A DNA stretch of 64,000 nucleotides from Dehalococcoidia bacterium UBA1328 (GCA_002306815.1 DBTA01000036.1:25490-89489); one strand, 5' to 3'; positions 35,489 to 45,068 are shown, numbered from the stretch's first letter. The notes: generated by a model not told the origin, from the letters alone. A program made the numbers and translations.

Positions 35489-37759
35489 ATGGTCGCAACA
35501 TTTGAGCCAAAGACTGACTACAGGGTGGTCGGCACTCGCCCAATTAGGCACGACGGATACGACAAGGTAACCGGTCGAGCAATTTACGGCGGAGACATGA
35601 AACTTCCTGGATTGATCTGGGGAGTCATGGTTCGCAGTCCTCACGCTCACGCCAACATCAAGTCGATCGACACGTCGGCTGCAGAGGCGATGGACGGAGT
35701 TTTCGCTGTCATTACGGGTGCTGACATGCCGAAGGCTCCTAGCAAGCTCGTCGACCTCGGTGAAGGCAACATCAACTTCAAGTGGGCATCAAACAAACTG
35801 ATGGCAGCCGAGAAAGTCCTCTACCGAGGACACCCGGTGGCAGCAGTTGCCGCTGTTGACCGCTACGTTGCCGAAGAAGCAGCTCGAAAAGTTGTTGTTG
35901 AATATGAAGTACTTCCTTCAGTCACCAACGTTGTCGACGCGCTGAAGCCAGATGCTCCAATCCTCCTCGATGACCTGGTTGGTGACGATCTTGGTGAGGA
36001 CGTAACTAACACCAACATGGCTGCTCACGTTCGCCACGAGTTTGGCGATGTCGAAGGCGCTATGTCATCTGCAGCTCACACCATTGAGCGCGAGTACAAC
36101 ATGCAGATGGTTCACCAGGGCTACATTGAGCCACACAATGCAACCGCACACTGGGACGAGGAAGACCGAATCAAGGTCTGGACCAGCACGCAGGGTGCAT
36201 TCCCGGCTCGAACGCAGATCGCTGGAATCCTCCAGGTCGATGTGTCACGAGTAAAAGTAACTCCTCTCGAAATCGGTGGTGGTTTTGGTGGAAAAATTCC
36301 GGTTTACTTCGAGCCGATTGCTGCTCTTCTCTCTAAGAAGTCACAGCGACCGGTGAAGATGGTCATGGAACGAACCGCTGTGTTCGAGACCACCGGACCA
36401 ACTCCTGGTGCTCGAATGATCATCAAGCTCGGAGCTGACGCCAACGGAAAACTCACCGCAGCTACTGCTGACATTTGGTTCGAAGCCGGCGCCAACCCTG
36501 GCGCCTTCATTGGACCTGCAGCAATGTGTGTCTACGCTCCATACGAGATACAAAACACTCGAATCGACGGATGGGACGTTCTAGTAAATAAGCCAAAGGT
36601 TGCTCCTTACCGAGCCCCAGGTTCACCACAAGTTGCGTTCGCAATGGAATCAGCAGTCGACGAACTATGCGAGCAGGCCGGTTGGGACTCCATGCAGTTC
36701 CGAATCGACAACGCTTCGAAGGAAGGAACCCGCCGTGGTGACGGTGTGCTCTTCTCGAAGATCGGAATGCAGGAAGTTTTAGACGCTGCCAAGGCATCTG
36801 ACCACTGGAACTCACCGCTTGGTGATGCACCAGAAGGCAAGGTTCGAGGACGCGGTATTGCCAACGGCTACTGGTTCAACATCGGACTCAAGTCTTCTGC
36901 AAACCTCGCCGTAAACGCTGACGGAACAGTGCAGCTAACTGAAGGTTCCACTGACATTGGTGGATCACGAACTTCCATGGCAATGCACGTTGCTGAAGTC
37001 CTTGGTCTCGACGCCCACGACGTTCGTCCTGTAGTTGGCGACACCGAATCTGTTGGGTTCACCGACGTTACTGGCGGTTCACGAACAACTTATGCAACCG
37101 GTTACGCCTGCTGGCAGGCTGCTAACAACCTAGTTGATGTGCTGAAAGAGCGTGTCGCGATACTCTGGGACATCAAGCCTGAAGACGTCGACTTCAACGA
37201 TGGCCTGTTCAGCTCGAAGGCTGAGTCTGCAAAGACAATCGGCTTCAAGGAGCTAGCTGGCAAGCTCGACGACCTTGGCGGCCCGGCTAACTCAACTGGT
37301 GCAGTTGACCTTGAGTCAGCTGGTGACGGTTTCGGCATGCACATTGCTGACGTGGAAATCGATCTCGGCACAGGCAAAACTGATGTAATTCGATACACGG
37401 CTATCCAGGACGTTGGGACTGCAATTCACCCTTCATACGTCGAAGGTCAGTTGCAGGGTGGATCGGTACAGGGAATCGGTTGGGCGCTAAATGAGGAGTA
37501 CTTCATGCAGGACGACGGCCGAATGGCTAACTCCAGCTTCCTCGACTACCGAATGCCCACCAGTCTTGACCTTCCTCAGATCGATACTGTTCTGGTCGAA
37601 GTACCTAATCCACTTCATCCTTACGGTGTACGTGGTGTTGGTGAAACACCAATTTGCCCACCAATTCCGGCAATTGCGAACGCAATAAAGGATGCGACAG
37701 GCAAGCGTCTTTACAACACCCCTATGAATCCAGGAAGCATCGTCGAGTCGCTCAAATAG
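35489..37759 (+). CDS. Molybdenum hydroxylase large subunit, tandem copy 1
   Basis: 756 residues, xanthine dehydrogenase/CoxL-type subunit holding the molybdopterin cytosine dinucleotide cofactor. The N-terminal a/b hammerhead begins RHDGYDKVTGRAIYGGDMK. Cofactor-binding segments include STQGAFPARTQIAG and GGGFGGKIPVY. The active-site loop is VAPYRAPGSP (about residue 371). It is neither the form I CO dehydrogenase motif (AYRCSFR) nor the form II motif (AYRGAGR), so CO oxidation is not supported. The catalytic Glu is in GVRGVGETP near 718. GGAG lies nine bases before the ATG. It is very similar to the next gene and of equal length, which points to tandem duplication. The substrate is unknown. 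Confidence 0.94.
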   Translation: MVATFEPKTDYRVVGTRPIRHDGYDKVTGRAIYGGDMKLPGLIWGVMVRSPHAHANIKSIDTSAAEAMDGVFAVITGADMPKAPSKLVDLGEGNINFKWASNKLMAAEKVLYRGHPVAAVAAVDRYVAEEAARKVVVEYEVLPSVTNVVDALKPDAPILLDDLVGDDLGEDVTNTNMAAHVRHEFGDVEGAMSSAAHTIEREYNMQMVHQGYIEPHNATAHWDEEDRIKVWTSTQGAFPARTQIAGILQVDVSRVKVTPLEIGGGFGGKIPVYFEPIAALLSKKSQRPVKMVMERTAVFETTGPTPGARMIIKLGADANGKLTAATADIWFEAGANPGAFIGPAAMCVYAPYEIQNTRIDGWDVLVNKPKVAPYRAPGSPQVAFAMESAVDELCEQAGWDSMQFRIDNASKEGTRRGDGVLFSKIGMQEVLDAAKASDHWNSPLGDAPEGKVRGRGIANGYWFNIGLKSSANLAVNADGTVQLTEGSTDIGGSRTSMAMHVAEVLGLDAHDVRPVVGDTESVGFTDVTGGSRTTYATGYACWQAANNLVDVLKERVAILWDIKPEDVDFNDGLFSSKAESAKTIGFKELAGKLDDLGGPANSTGAVDLESAGDGFGMHIADVEIDLGTGKTDVIRYTAIQDVGTAIHPSYVEGQLQGGSVQGIGWALNEEYFMQDDGRMANSSFLDYRMPTSLDLPQIDTVLVEVPNPLHPYGVRGVGETPICPPIPAIANAIKDATGKRLYNTPMNPGSIVESLK

Positions 37760-37927
37760 GACAAACCAAACGACTTTATTCGGTACGAACTAAATACTTG
37801 CGAAATCAGGTGGTTGGAAGTTGATTTATCAGGCTTCCGGCCGACTTGTTTCTTCTTAGATCTGTTATCGACTCAATAATCAGACCCCTAACACCCACTT
37901 CTCAGGGAGACCCATAGAGGAAAATGA

Positions 37928-40198
37928 ATGGTTGCAACTTTCGAGACCAAAACTGACTACAAGGTAATCGGAAAGTCACCAATCCGGCACGACGGTCTAG
38001 ACAAAGTGACTGGCCGAGCCATTTATGGTGGTGACGTCAAGGCACCAGGTCTTATTTGGGGTGAAGTGCTCCGCAGTCCACACGCCCACGCTCGAATCAA
38101 GAGAATCGATACTTCGGCGGCTGAGGCGATGGACGGCGTATTCGCTGTGCTGACACACGATGACTTTCCAACAGTTGACGAGCGCGAAGTTTCAACAGGT
38201 GAGGACGTCGTAAACCTCAAACGCGACCAAGCTAACATCATGGCCGACAAGAAAGTCCACTATAAAGGACATGTTGTCGCCGCTGTTGCAGCCGTCGACC
38301 GAAACACTGCTCAACAGGCAGCTAACGCGATCAAGGTCGAGTACGACGTACTAACCCCGGTCTCTAACGTAGACGATGCGATGGGAGATGGCGCACCGGT
38401 GATTCTCGAAGGACTCGTCGGCGATCACCTAGGCGAAGAAGTCGAAAACACAAACGTCGCAAAAGTCTTCCGACACGAGTTCGGTGACGTTGAAGATGCA
38501 TTTGCAAACTCAGACATCGTGATCGAACGAACTGTTTCGATGTCGATGATTCACCAGGGTTACATCGAACCACACAACGCAACCGCGATTTGGGCACAAG
38601 ACGGCAACATTACCGTTTGGTCCAGCACGCAGGGATCGTTTGGAGTTAGAGCTCAGACCGCCGGAATGATCGGCGTCCCTGAATCACGAGTCAAAGTAAA
38701 CTATGTTGAAATCGGTGGTGGATTCGGAGGCAAGACCAAGGTCTACCTCGCACCAGTTGCCGCACTTCTTTCACGAAAGTCTGGTGGACGTCCAGTCAAA
38801 CTGGTGATGGATCGATCATCCGTGTTCGAGGCAACCGGCCCTGCACCGGGTGGAAAAATCCGAATGAAGATCGGAGCCACCAATGACGGCAAGATCACCG
38901 CGGCCGACACCGACATCATGCTCGAATCGGGTGGATACCCTGGATCCGCAGTTGGTGCCGCAGCAATTTGTGTATTCGCTTGCTACAACCTGCCATCCTC
39001 GAAGATCACTGGTTACGACGTTCTCGTGAACAAGCCGAAGTCGGCTGCATACCGAGCTCCAGGCTCCCCGCAGGCTTCTTTCGCTATCGAAACAGTCATT
39101 GACGAAATTTGTGACGCTGGTGGATTCGACAAGATTCAATTCAGACTCGACAACGCCGCACACGAAGGCACCCGACGCGGTGACGGTGTGCAGTTCATCA
39201 GAGTTGGACTTGAAGAGTGTCTCCAGGCCGCCAAGGACTCTGACCACTGGAACTCACCTCTTGGTGATGCTCCGGAAGGGAAGGCACGCGGTCGTGGTGT
39301 TGCGTCTGCCTACTGGATGAACGGGGGTGGTGTTTCGACCTGTGACATCATGCTCCAGGACGACGGAACAGTAATGTTGAACGAAGGTTCTGCCGATATT
39401 GGTGGAACTCGAACTTCAATTGCCATGCAGGCAGCGGAAGTTCTCGGAATCCCTGTTGAAGATTTCCATCCATCAATTCCAGACACCGATTCGATCGGTT
39501 TTACAGGCGTTACAGGTGGTTCTCGAACGACTTATACAACCGGTCTTGCTGCTTACAACGCTGCGCACAAGCTGGTTGATGAGCTCAAGAATCGACTTGC
39601 TGACCTGTGGGAGACCGAAGTTGAGAACATCGACTTCAACGAAGGTACTTTCACAGCGAATCGCGATTCGATCGGCATTCAGGAACTGGCTAGTAAGCTC
39701 GACCCAACTGGTGGACCGGCTACAGCTACTGCGTCTGTAAACCTCGCAGAAGCAGGCAATGCATACGGTGTCCAGATCTGTGACCTCGAAGTAGACCTCG
39801 CCACTGGCAAGACCGACGTTATTCGATACACAGCAATTCAGGACGTTGGTAAAGCAGTTCACCCGCAGTACGCAGAAGGTCAGATTCAGGGCGGTGTAGT
39901 TCAGGGTCTTGGTTGGGCATTGAACGAGGAGTACTTCATCACAGACGATGGAGCCATGGCTAACAGGTCTTTCCTTGACTACCGAATGCCAACCAGTCTC
40001 GACATGCCTATGATTGACACGATCATGGTTGAAATTGCTAACCCACTTCACCCTTACGGAGTACGTGGTGTTGGTGAGGTTCCGATCTGCCCACCACTTT
40101 CCGCAGCAGCTCAGGCTGTGAAGGAAGCAACAGGCAAGTCGTACTACGAACTACCGGTGAAGCCAGGTCGAATTCTGGAAGCACTGAACGGGGACTAA
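37928..40198 (+). CDS. Molybdenum hydroxylase large subunit, tandem copy 2
   Basis: 756 residues, the paralogue of the preceding gene. Its N-terminus (RHDGLDKVTGRAIYGGDVK) and C-terminus (HPYGVRGVGEVPICPP) match copy 1 almost residue for residue. The core differs more: the active-site loop is SAAYRAPGSP against VAPYRAPGSP, and copy 1's GLKSSANLAVNADG is GGVSTCDIMLQDDG here. The substrate pocket has therefore probably diverged. The catalytic Glu (GVGE) is kept. A 168-base gap separates the copies, with GAGG close to the ATG and no clear terminator. Both copies may compete for one medium/small subunit pair, giving two enzymes from one operon. Confidence 0.94.
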   Translation: MVATFETKTDYKVIGKSPIRHDGLDKVTGRAIYGGDVKAPGLIWGEVLRSPHAHARIKRIDTSAAEAMDGVFAVLTHDDFPTVDEREVSTGEDVVNLKRDQANIMADKKVHYKGHVVAAVAAVDRNTAQQAANAIKVEYDVLTPVSNVDDAMGDGAPVILEGLVGDHLGEEVENTNVAKVFRHEFGDVEDAFANSDIVIERTVSMSMIHQGYIEPHNATAIWAQDGNITVWSSTQGSFGVRAQTAGMIGVPESRVKVNYVEIGGGFGGKTKVYLAPVAALLSRKSGGRPVKLVMDRSSVFEATGPAPGGKIRMKIGATNDGKITAADTDIMLESGGYPGSAVGAAAICVFACYNLPSSKITGYDVLVNKPKSAAYRAPGSPQASFAIETVIDEICDAGGFDKIQFRLDNAAHEGTRRGDGVQFIRVGLEECLQAAKDSDHWNSPLGDAPEGKARGRGVASAYWMNGGGVSTCDIMLQDDGTVMLNEGSADIGGTRTSIAMQAAEVLGIPVEDFHPSIPDTDSIGFTGVTGGSRTTYTTGLAAYNAAHKLVDELKNRLADLWETEVENIDFNEGTFTANRDSIGIQELASKLDPTGGPATATASVNLAEAGNAYGVQICDLEVDLATGKTDVIRYTAIQDVGKAVHPQYAEGQIQGGVVQGLGWALNEEYFITDDGAMANRSFLDYRMPTSLDMPMIDTIMVEIANPLHPYGVRGVGEVPICPPLSAAAQAVKEATGKSYYELPVKPGRILEALNGD

Positions 40199-40227
40199 TC
40201 AGGTTCTACCAAACAGGAGGAAATAAA

Positions 40228-40491
40228 TTGGCTACGGTCTTCCTCCCGTACGCTCTGCGCAAATACGCAGACGGCGCAGAGCGGGTAGAAGTGCCGGCGA
40301 AGACTCTACGTGAGCTCGTCGACAACCTCGAAGCAGCCCACCCCGGTACGAGGGAACATCTCGTTGAAGATGATCGACTCAAGCCGGGGTTAGCGGCAAT
40401 TGTGGGTCACGTGGCGACCCGTCGTGGGCTTCTTCAGAAACTTGATTCTGACACCGAAGTCCACTTCATCACTGCTATCTCTGGCGGCTGA
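40228..40491 (+). CDS. MoaD/ThiS-family sulfur carrier protein
   Basis: 87 residues with a ubiquitin-like fold pattern and the essential C-terminal Gly-Gly (HFITAISGG). MoaD proteins are thiocarboxylated there and donate sulfur to molybdopterin. The N-terminus VFLPYALRKYADGAERVEV and the VGHVATRRGLLQKLDSDTEV stretch fit this family. TTG 40228 is preceded by an excellent AGGAGG Shine-Dalgarno, confirming the start. Its place directly after two molybdopterin enzymes suggests a carrier dedicated to, or co-regulated with, their cofactor. A role in another sulfur transfer pathway (ThiS-like) cannot be excluded. Confidence 0.88.
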   Translation: MATVFLPYALRKYADGAERVEVPAKTLRELVDNLEAAHPGTREHLVEDDRLKPGLAAIVGHVATRRGLLQKLDSDTEVHFITAISGG

Positions 40492-40602
40492 TCCGAATCA
40501 ACTCCCCGGTGTTAGCATTGGTGAGAATCGATTCTGCGAGAATGCGCATCTTATTTGGGTAAGTGTTGATAATTCGAATAACAACATACCGATAGCTAGG
40601 CC

Positions 40603-41238
40603 ATGACAATCAACGAAAAACCCGCCAATGTTAGTTCGAACCATCTCGATTTTGAAGATGGGTCGCTATTGGGGGCATCCTGTAAACAAGTAATTTCCGA
40701 CGGAATCAGTTCTATACTGAACGCCATTGGCGAAGGTGTGGATGCTCAGGGCACCGCCGACACTCCGAAGCGCGTCGCAAACATGTACGACGAACTTCTT
40801 GCCGGCTATTCAACCGATCCGATCGAACTGCTCAACGGCGCGATGTTCGATGTCGAGTACGACGAAATGGTTGTCGTGAAAGACATCGACTTCTACTCGC
40901 TTTGCGAACATCACCTCCTGCCGTTCTATGGCAAAGCGCATGTTGGCTATTTACCCAACCAGAAAGTGATAGGTCTTTCCAAGATCCCTCGACTGGTCGA
41001 AATGTTCGCTCGTCGCCTGCAGGTTCAAGAGCGCATGACTCAGGAAATCGCTACGACACTAGACGAGTTGATTGAGCCGGCGGGCGTTGGCGTAGTGGTT
41101 GAGGCTCAACACCTCTGCGCCACAATGCGGGGTGTACGGAAACCCAATACGATCATGACCACCAGCGCCGTTCGTGGGCTTTTCAAGAAAAACTCATCAA
41201 CCAGAGAAGAGTTCTTCAGCCACGTCCGACAGTCCTGA
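40603..41238 (+). CDS. folE: GTP cyclohydrolase I
   Basis: 211 residues. Converts GTP to dihydroneopterin triphosphate, the first step of folate and pterin synthesis. The zinc and active site are in SLCEHHLLPFYGKAHVGYLP (Cys and His ligands) and VVVEAQHLCATMRGV (second Cys ligand). GLSKIPRLVEMFARRLQVQE, the family signature, lies between. It begins with ATG 40603; the N-terminal 30 or so residues are variable as usual. It heads a group with a pteridine-reductase-like SDR and folB on the same strand. A TTGATA (40566) with weak -10-like sequence precedes it. Confidence 0.96.
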   Translation: MTINEKPANVSSNHLDFEDGSLLGASCKQVISDGISSILNAIGEGVDAQGTADTPKRVANMYDELLAGYSTDPIELLNGAMFDVEYDEMVVVKDIDFYSLCEHHLLPFYGKAHVGYLPNQKVIGLSKIPRLVEMFARRLQVQERMTQEIATTLDELIEPAGVGVVVEAQHLCATMRGVRKPNTIMTTSAVRGLFKKNSSTREEFFSHVRQS

Positions 41239-41257
41239 TCAAAAGCGACAACACGGA

Positions 41258-41989
41258 ATGAATCCAAACGGAAAAGTCGCTCTGGTTACAGGTGCGGGAC
41301 GCAGAGTAGGCAGGTCACTCGCGTTAGCACTGGGTGACGCAGGCGCTCGTGTCGCAGTGCACTACGGTCGGTCCGAGCAGGAAGCCAACGAAACCGCTTC
41401 GCTAATCGAATCTATGGGAAGCCAAGCGATAACGGTACAGGCTGATCTCGAACACCCAGAGCAGGTCAAACAGCTAGCCGCAGACGTGCTCAACAATCTT
41501 GGCCCGATCGAAATCCTGGTGAACAACGCCTCAATATTCGACAAGGTCGGGATGAACGACCTTCAATCAGACGAGTGGGATCGTCACTTCGCCATCAACG
41601 TTCGTGCGCCGTTTTTGCTTGCGCAGGTAATGAAGCATCAACTCACGGGGGACACACCAGGGAAGATCATAAGTTTAAACGACTGGCGTACGGCCCGCCC
41701 CACCCGATTCGCCTACGGCATCACGAAAACAGCGTTGTCAGGCCTAACTCGAACACTGGCACTTGCTATGGCACCAAACGTTCAGTCCAACGAAATTGCA
41801 TTAGGAGCGATTCTTCCTCCTGTAGACATTTCGCTTAATCGACCTCGTAACGAGATCAATATCAATCTCGGACCAGCAGATCGCATGGGAACACTTAACG
41901 AGGTTGCCGACGCAATGATGATGCTAATCAAGAACGATTTCATAACCGGCGAAACGATAAACGTCGACGGTGGACGACACATTCAATAG
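41258..41989 (+). CDS. Pteridine-reductase-like short-chain dehydrogenase (FolM/PTR1 type)
   Basis: 243 residues. The cofactor motif is TGAGRRVGRSLALALG; the Arg after the Gly (T-G-x-x-x-R-x-G) is the mark of PTR1/FolM reductases and suggests NADPH. EILVNNASIF is the SDR NNAG-like motif, and YGITK carries the catalytic Tyr and Lys. It lies between folE and folB, so reduction of dihydropterins or dihydrofolate is the natural role, perhaps in place of or besides folA. ATG 41258 begins MNPNGKVALVTG. The open frame extends upstream into folE but without sense. Confidence 0.88.
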   Translation: MNPNGKVALVTGAGRRVGRSLALALGDAGARVAVHYGRSEQEANETASLIESMGSQAITVQADLEHPEQVKQLAADVLNNLGPIEILVNNASIFDKVGMNDLQSDEWDRHFAINVRAPFLLAQVMKHQLTGDTPGKIISLNDWRTARPTRFAYGITKTALSGLTRTLALAMAPNVQSNEIALGAILPPVDISLNRPRNEININLGPADRMGTLNEVADAMMMLIKNDFITGETINVDGGRHIQ

Positions 41990-42028
41990 CGTCTCGAATT
42001 CGCAATCATAAATAATTACTACTGAGAT

Positions 42029-42403
42029 ATGCTAGACAATTCAAATCAACTCGACACTGTCAGAATTGAACAACTCGAACTCGATTGCATCATCGGTATA
42101 AATCCGTGGGAGCGCCTCACCAAGCAGCGAGTCACGATTGATATCGAGATGAACGCTGATTTGACCAAAGCTGGCGCGAGCGACGCGATCGAATACACGA
42201 TCAACTACAGAACGATCTCGAAAGCGATTATTAGCGAAATCGAAGAATCGAGTTACGGTCTCGTTGAAGCTCTAGCGGCGCGGATAGCAGAAATCTGCCT
42301 TCAGGACCCGCTCACCCAATCGGTTGAAGTAACCGTCAGAAAACCCGGTGCGGTTCGAAATGCTTCAGCAGTTGGAGTAGTGGTCAGACGTAGCCGTTCT
42401 TAG
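42029..42403 (+). CDS. folB: Dihydroneopterin aldolase
   Basis: 124 residues, normal length. RIEQLELDCIIGINPWERLTKQ carries the family N-terminal signature with the conserved G-x-x-x-x-E. DAIEYTINYRTIS and SSYGLVEALAARIAE hold the substrate-binding and catalytic Glu/Lys region, and VEVTVRKPGA the C-terminal Lys. It cleaves dihydroneopterin to 6-hydroxymethyl-dihydropterin. It ends the folE-SDR-folB group; folK and folP are not in the window. Confidence 0.94.
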   Translation: MLDNSNQLDTVRIEQLELDCIIGINPWERLTKQRVTIDIEMNADLTKAGASDAIEYTINYRTISKAIISEIEESSYGLVEALAARIAEICLQDPLTQSVEVTVRKPGAVRNASAVGVVVRRSRS

Positions 42404-42525
42404 CTCGCAACGTCTCCTTAGAGAAATCTGAATTCACTATCGAAAGTTCGACGCGCACAGCGTGATTAGTAACGGTATTAGGCTGTCGAGCAGGGCAAGA
42501 AACGCCCCTACAAAACCCTAAGCGA

Positions 42526-44820
42526 CTACGACGATTCGTTCATCGCCTCGAACACACGCTCCGGACTCATCGGCAGTCGATCCATGCGAACGCCAGTAGC
42601 GTTGTGAATCGCATTACCGATCGCGGCAGGTGGCGGGATGATCGGTGGTTCTCCAACACCTCGAATTCCAAACGCCCCATCATCAGCAGGCGTTTCGAGA
42701 ATCACAGTGTTGATCATAGGTAGATCGAGTGCTGTTGGCATACGGTAGTCAAGGAACGATGCGTTACGCATTTGTCCCTGATCGTCGTATACGTACTCTT
42801 CAGACAACGCCCAACCGATTCCCTGAACTGCTCCTCCTTGCATTTGGTTCTCGACCTGTGTTGGGTTCACGCACTTACCAACGTCCTGGAACAGCGTGAA
42901 ATCAGTCAGCTGAACCTTGCCGGTATCTGGGTCTACCTCAACATCGGCAACTGCCATTGCATATCCATTGGCTGGTCGCATGCCCGGATCGTTCGACGCA
43001 GTAGCAACAACGTTGGAACCGTTCTTAGTCACAGCCGAACCAGCATCCTTGAACGAAACTTTTGAGTCCTGGTTGTCTCGTGCAAAGAAGTATCCGTCTT
43101 CGTATTCGACGAATTCTGGATCGACACCAAAGCGGCGCGCCATCTTCTCTTTCATTTGATCGATAACTGATACACCAGCTTTGTATACCGCCTGGCTCAG
43201 GGTCCGAGTAATTCGAGAACCCGCGGCGTTTCCGGTGTATGGAATATTCTCCGTGTTAGCAGTGTGAACTTTTACTTCATCGGGGTCTATCCCGAGAGTT
43301 TCAGCAGCAACTTGAGTGGTTCCTGTTCGAACACCGTGCAGGTCAACAGCACCAATCGTCACTTCAACTCCGCCGTCGTGGTTGACCATTACCCGTGCAC
43401 TAGAAATCTCAATTCCGCACGGCCACCAGCCAATGCCAACACCTCGACCGACGGGCCAGCCGTTTTTGCTTTCCTTGACGGGTCGATTATATTCGTCGGA
43501 GTTTCGAACAGTCTTGAGCATCTCGACGATACCTATACGGGTGTACTCCTCGTCATCAACGTTAGAGTCGCCCGTCTTGGCAGCATTCTTGATACGAAAG
43601 TCGATCGGATCCATACCAATAGCATTCGCCAGATCATCCAGCGTCGATTCACCACAGAAAGTCGCTACGGTCGCCCCCGGCGCCCGGTAAGCGGCGACAC
43701 GAGGTGCGTTGGTCACGACGTCGTACGCGTCGACCTTCGAGTTCTCTGGCTGATAGCAAGCGAATATAGTTTGCATACCACGCAGCACCGGCGATCCAGG
43801 AAACCCCCCAGCGCCGAATACGAGTCGAGCCTGCGCCGCCTTCAAAACACCGTCTTTAGTAGCACCAGCCTTCACCGTTACCACCGCACCTGATGCTGGT
43901 CCGGTTGCCTTCAGCACTTCTTCTCGAGTGAGAACGATCTTGACCGGCTTTCCAGACTTACGAGAAAGAATTGCACCAACCGGAGTCACTCTAGGAGTGT
44001 TCTTGGCCCCAAACGCGCCGCCAACTTCGAGAGGGATAATCTTGATCTTACTGACCTCTACTCCCAGAAGGTTCGACATGTTTTGGCGAAGAGGGAACGA
44101 TCCCTGCGAGTTCGCCCAGACTTCAATATGCCCATCGGCATGCCAGTGAACAGTCTCGGCTTCGGGTTCAAGGTATCCCTGGTGAACCAGAGCCGTTCGG
44201 TAAGTTCTCTCAACAACAACGTCAGACTCAGCAAATCCCTTTTCGACGTCGCCTTTGCCACCTTCCATGTGACCGGCAATGTTGCTAGGTGCATCTGCCG
44301 AGCCAGAAAGAGAAGTCGCAATTAAGCCTTCGTGCAACAACGGGGCATCTTGCGACATTGCCTCGATTGGGTCTGTAACCGCTGGGAGCACTTCGTATTC
44401 AACCTTGATAAGCCGAGCGGCTTCTTCAGCAATATGCACGTCCGTAGCGGCTACCGCAGCTACAGGGTGACCTTCAAAAAGTGCCTTACGACGACCCATT
44501 ATGAGGTTCGCCATGAACTGAATGCCAATTTCAACCTCACCGGTGTCCAGGTCACCTGAAACGTCGGACGGGAAGTCGGCCGCGGTACAAACTGCTTCTA
44601 CACCCGAAAGCGCCTCTGCAGCGGAAGTGTCAATCGAAATAATTCGTGCGTGAGCGTAAGGGCTTCGGATAATCTTTCCAAACAGTGATCCCTGCGCGGT
44701 GAAGTCAGCACCGAATTGAGCCCGACCGGTGACTTTGTCGTCGCCGTCCACTTTTCGGTATCTCTTTCCAAACTGCTTGAATTCCAGACCGTCGGCGTTA
44801 GTACGAATTTCGGTGGTCAC
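42526..44820 (-). CDS. Molybdenum hydroxylase large subunit, orphan third copy
   Basis: About 764 residues from GTG 44820; ATG 44865 is an alternative that adds 15 unlikely residues. It is a third xanthine-dehydrogenase-type large subunit: KVDGDDKVTGRAQFGADF, NSQGSFPLRQNMSNLLG, GGAFGAKNTPRVTPVG, active-site loop VAAYRAPGAT and C-terminal GIRGVGEPPIIPP with the catalytic Glu. It is more distant from copies 1 and 2 than they are from each other. No medium or small subunit gene adjoins it, so it either borrows those at 34.0-35.4 kb or has partners elsewhere. It faces the folB gene convergently. The substrate is unknown. Confidence 0.92.
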   Translation of the reverse strand: MTTEIRTNADGLEFKQFGKRYRKVDGDDKVTGRAQFGADFTAQGSLFGKIIRSPYAHARIISIDTSAAEALSGVEAVCTAADFPSDVSGDLDTGEVEIGIQFMANLIMGRRKALFEGHPVAAVAATDVHIAEEAARLIKVEYEVLPAVTDPIEAMSQDAPLLHEGLIATSLSGSADAPSNIAGHMEGGKGDVEKGFAESDVVVERTYRTALVHQGYLEPEAETVHWHADGHIEVWANSQGSFPLRQNMSNLLGVEVSKIKIIPLEVGGAFGAKNTPRVTPVGAILSRKSGKPVKIVLTREEVLKATGPASGAVVTVKAGATKDGVLKAAQARLVFGAGGFPGSPVLRGMQTIFACYQPENSKVDAYDVVTNAPRVAAYRAPGATVATFCGESTLDDLANAIGMDPIDFRIKNAAKTGDSNVDDEEYTRIGIVEMLKTVRNSDEYNRPVKESKNGWPVGRGVGIGWWPCGIEISSARVMVNHDGGVEVTIGAVDLHGVRTGTTQVAAETLGIDPDEVKVHTANTENIPYTGNAAGSRITRTLSQAVYKAGVSVIDQMKEKMARRFGVDPEFVEYEDGYFFARDNQDSKVSFKDAGSAVTKNGSNVVATASNDPGMRPANGYAMAVADVEVDPDTGKVQLTDFTLFQDVGKCVNPTQVENQMQGGAVQGIGWALSEEYVYDDQGQMRNASFLDYRMPTALDLPMINTVILETPADDGAFGIRGVGEPPIIPPPAAIGNAIHNATGVRMDRLPMSPERVFEAMNESS

Positions 44821-44846
44821 AAAATGTCTCACTAAATTGCAAATAT

Positions 44847-45068
44847 CTAATCGATAAAAACGCATTCCGGAGCCTCAAAACTCCAATCGTACGTAGAAAA
44901 CGCCACTTTACCACGAGTTCTAAGCACAAATACGCCGCCAATCACCCCTGGATCATAGGCGAGTGAATCACCTTTTGCTTCGTCCATCGCCCCAACTGCG
45001 CCAATCTAAAAATCATGGAACGCTTCTTCGATCGTCGGCCACTTGTATTCGACTGTTTTCCACGACAT
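44847..45068 (-). pseudogene. Possible small gene remnant with in-frame TAG
   Basis: In an otherwise empty 480-base gap, one minus-strand frame reads from ATG 45068 as MSWKTVEYKWPTIEEAFHDF, a TAG (45006-45008), then IGAVGAMDEAKGDSLAYDPG and VIGGVFVLRTRGKVAFSTYD to a stop at 44847. The composition looks protein-like, but I recognise no family. It lies directly upstream of the orphan large subunit on the same strand. Between 45069 and 45300 I see no gene, only the promoter region of the next gene. Confidence 0.3.

Noticed and set aside
35489..40198. Annotation as aerobic carbon-monoxide dehydrogenase (coxL)
   Set aside because: The active-site loops read YRAPGSP, not the CO dehydrogenase form I AYRCSFR or form II AYRGAGR.
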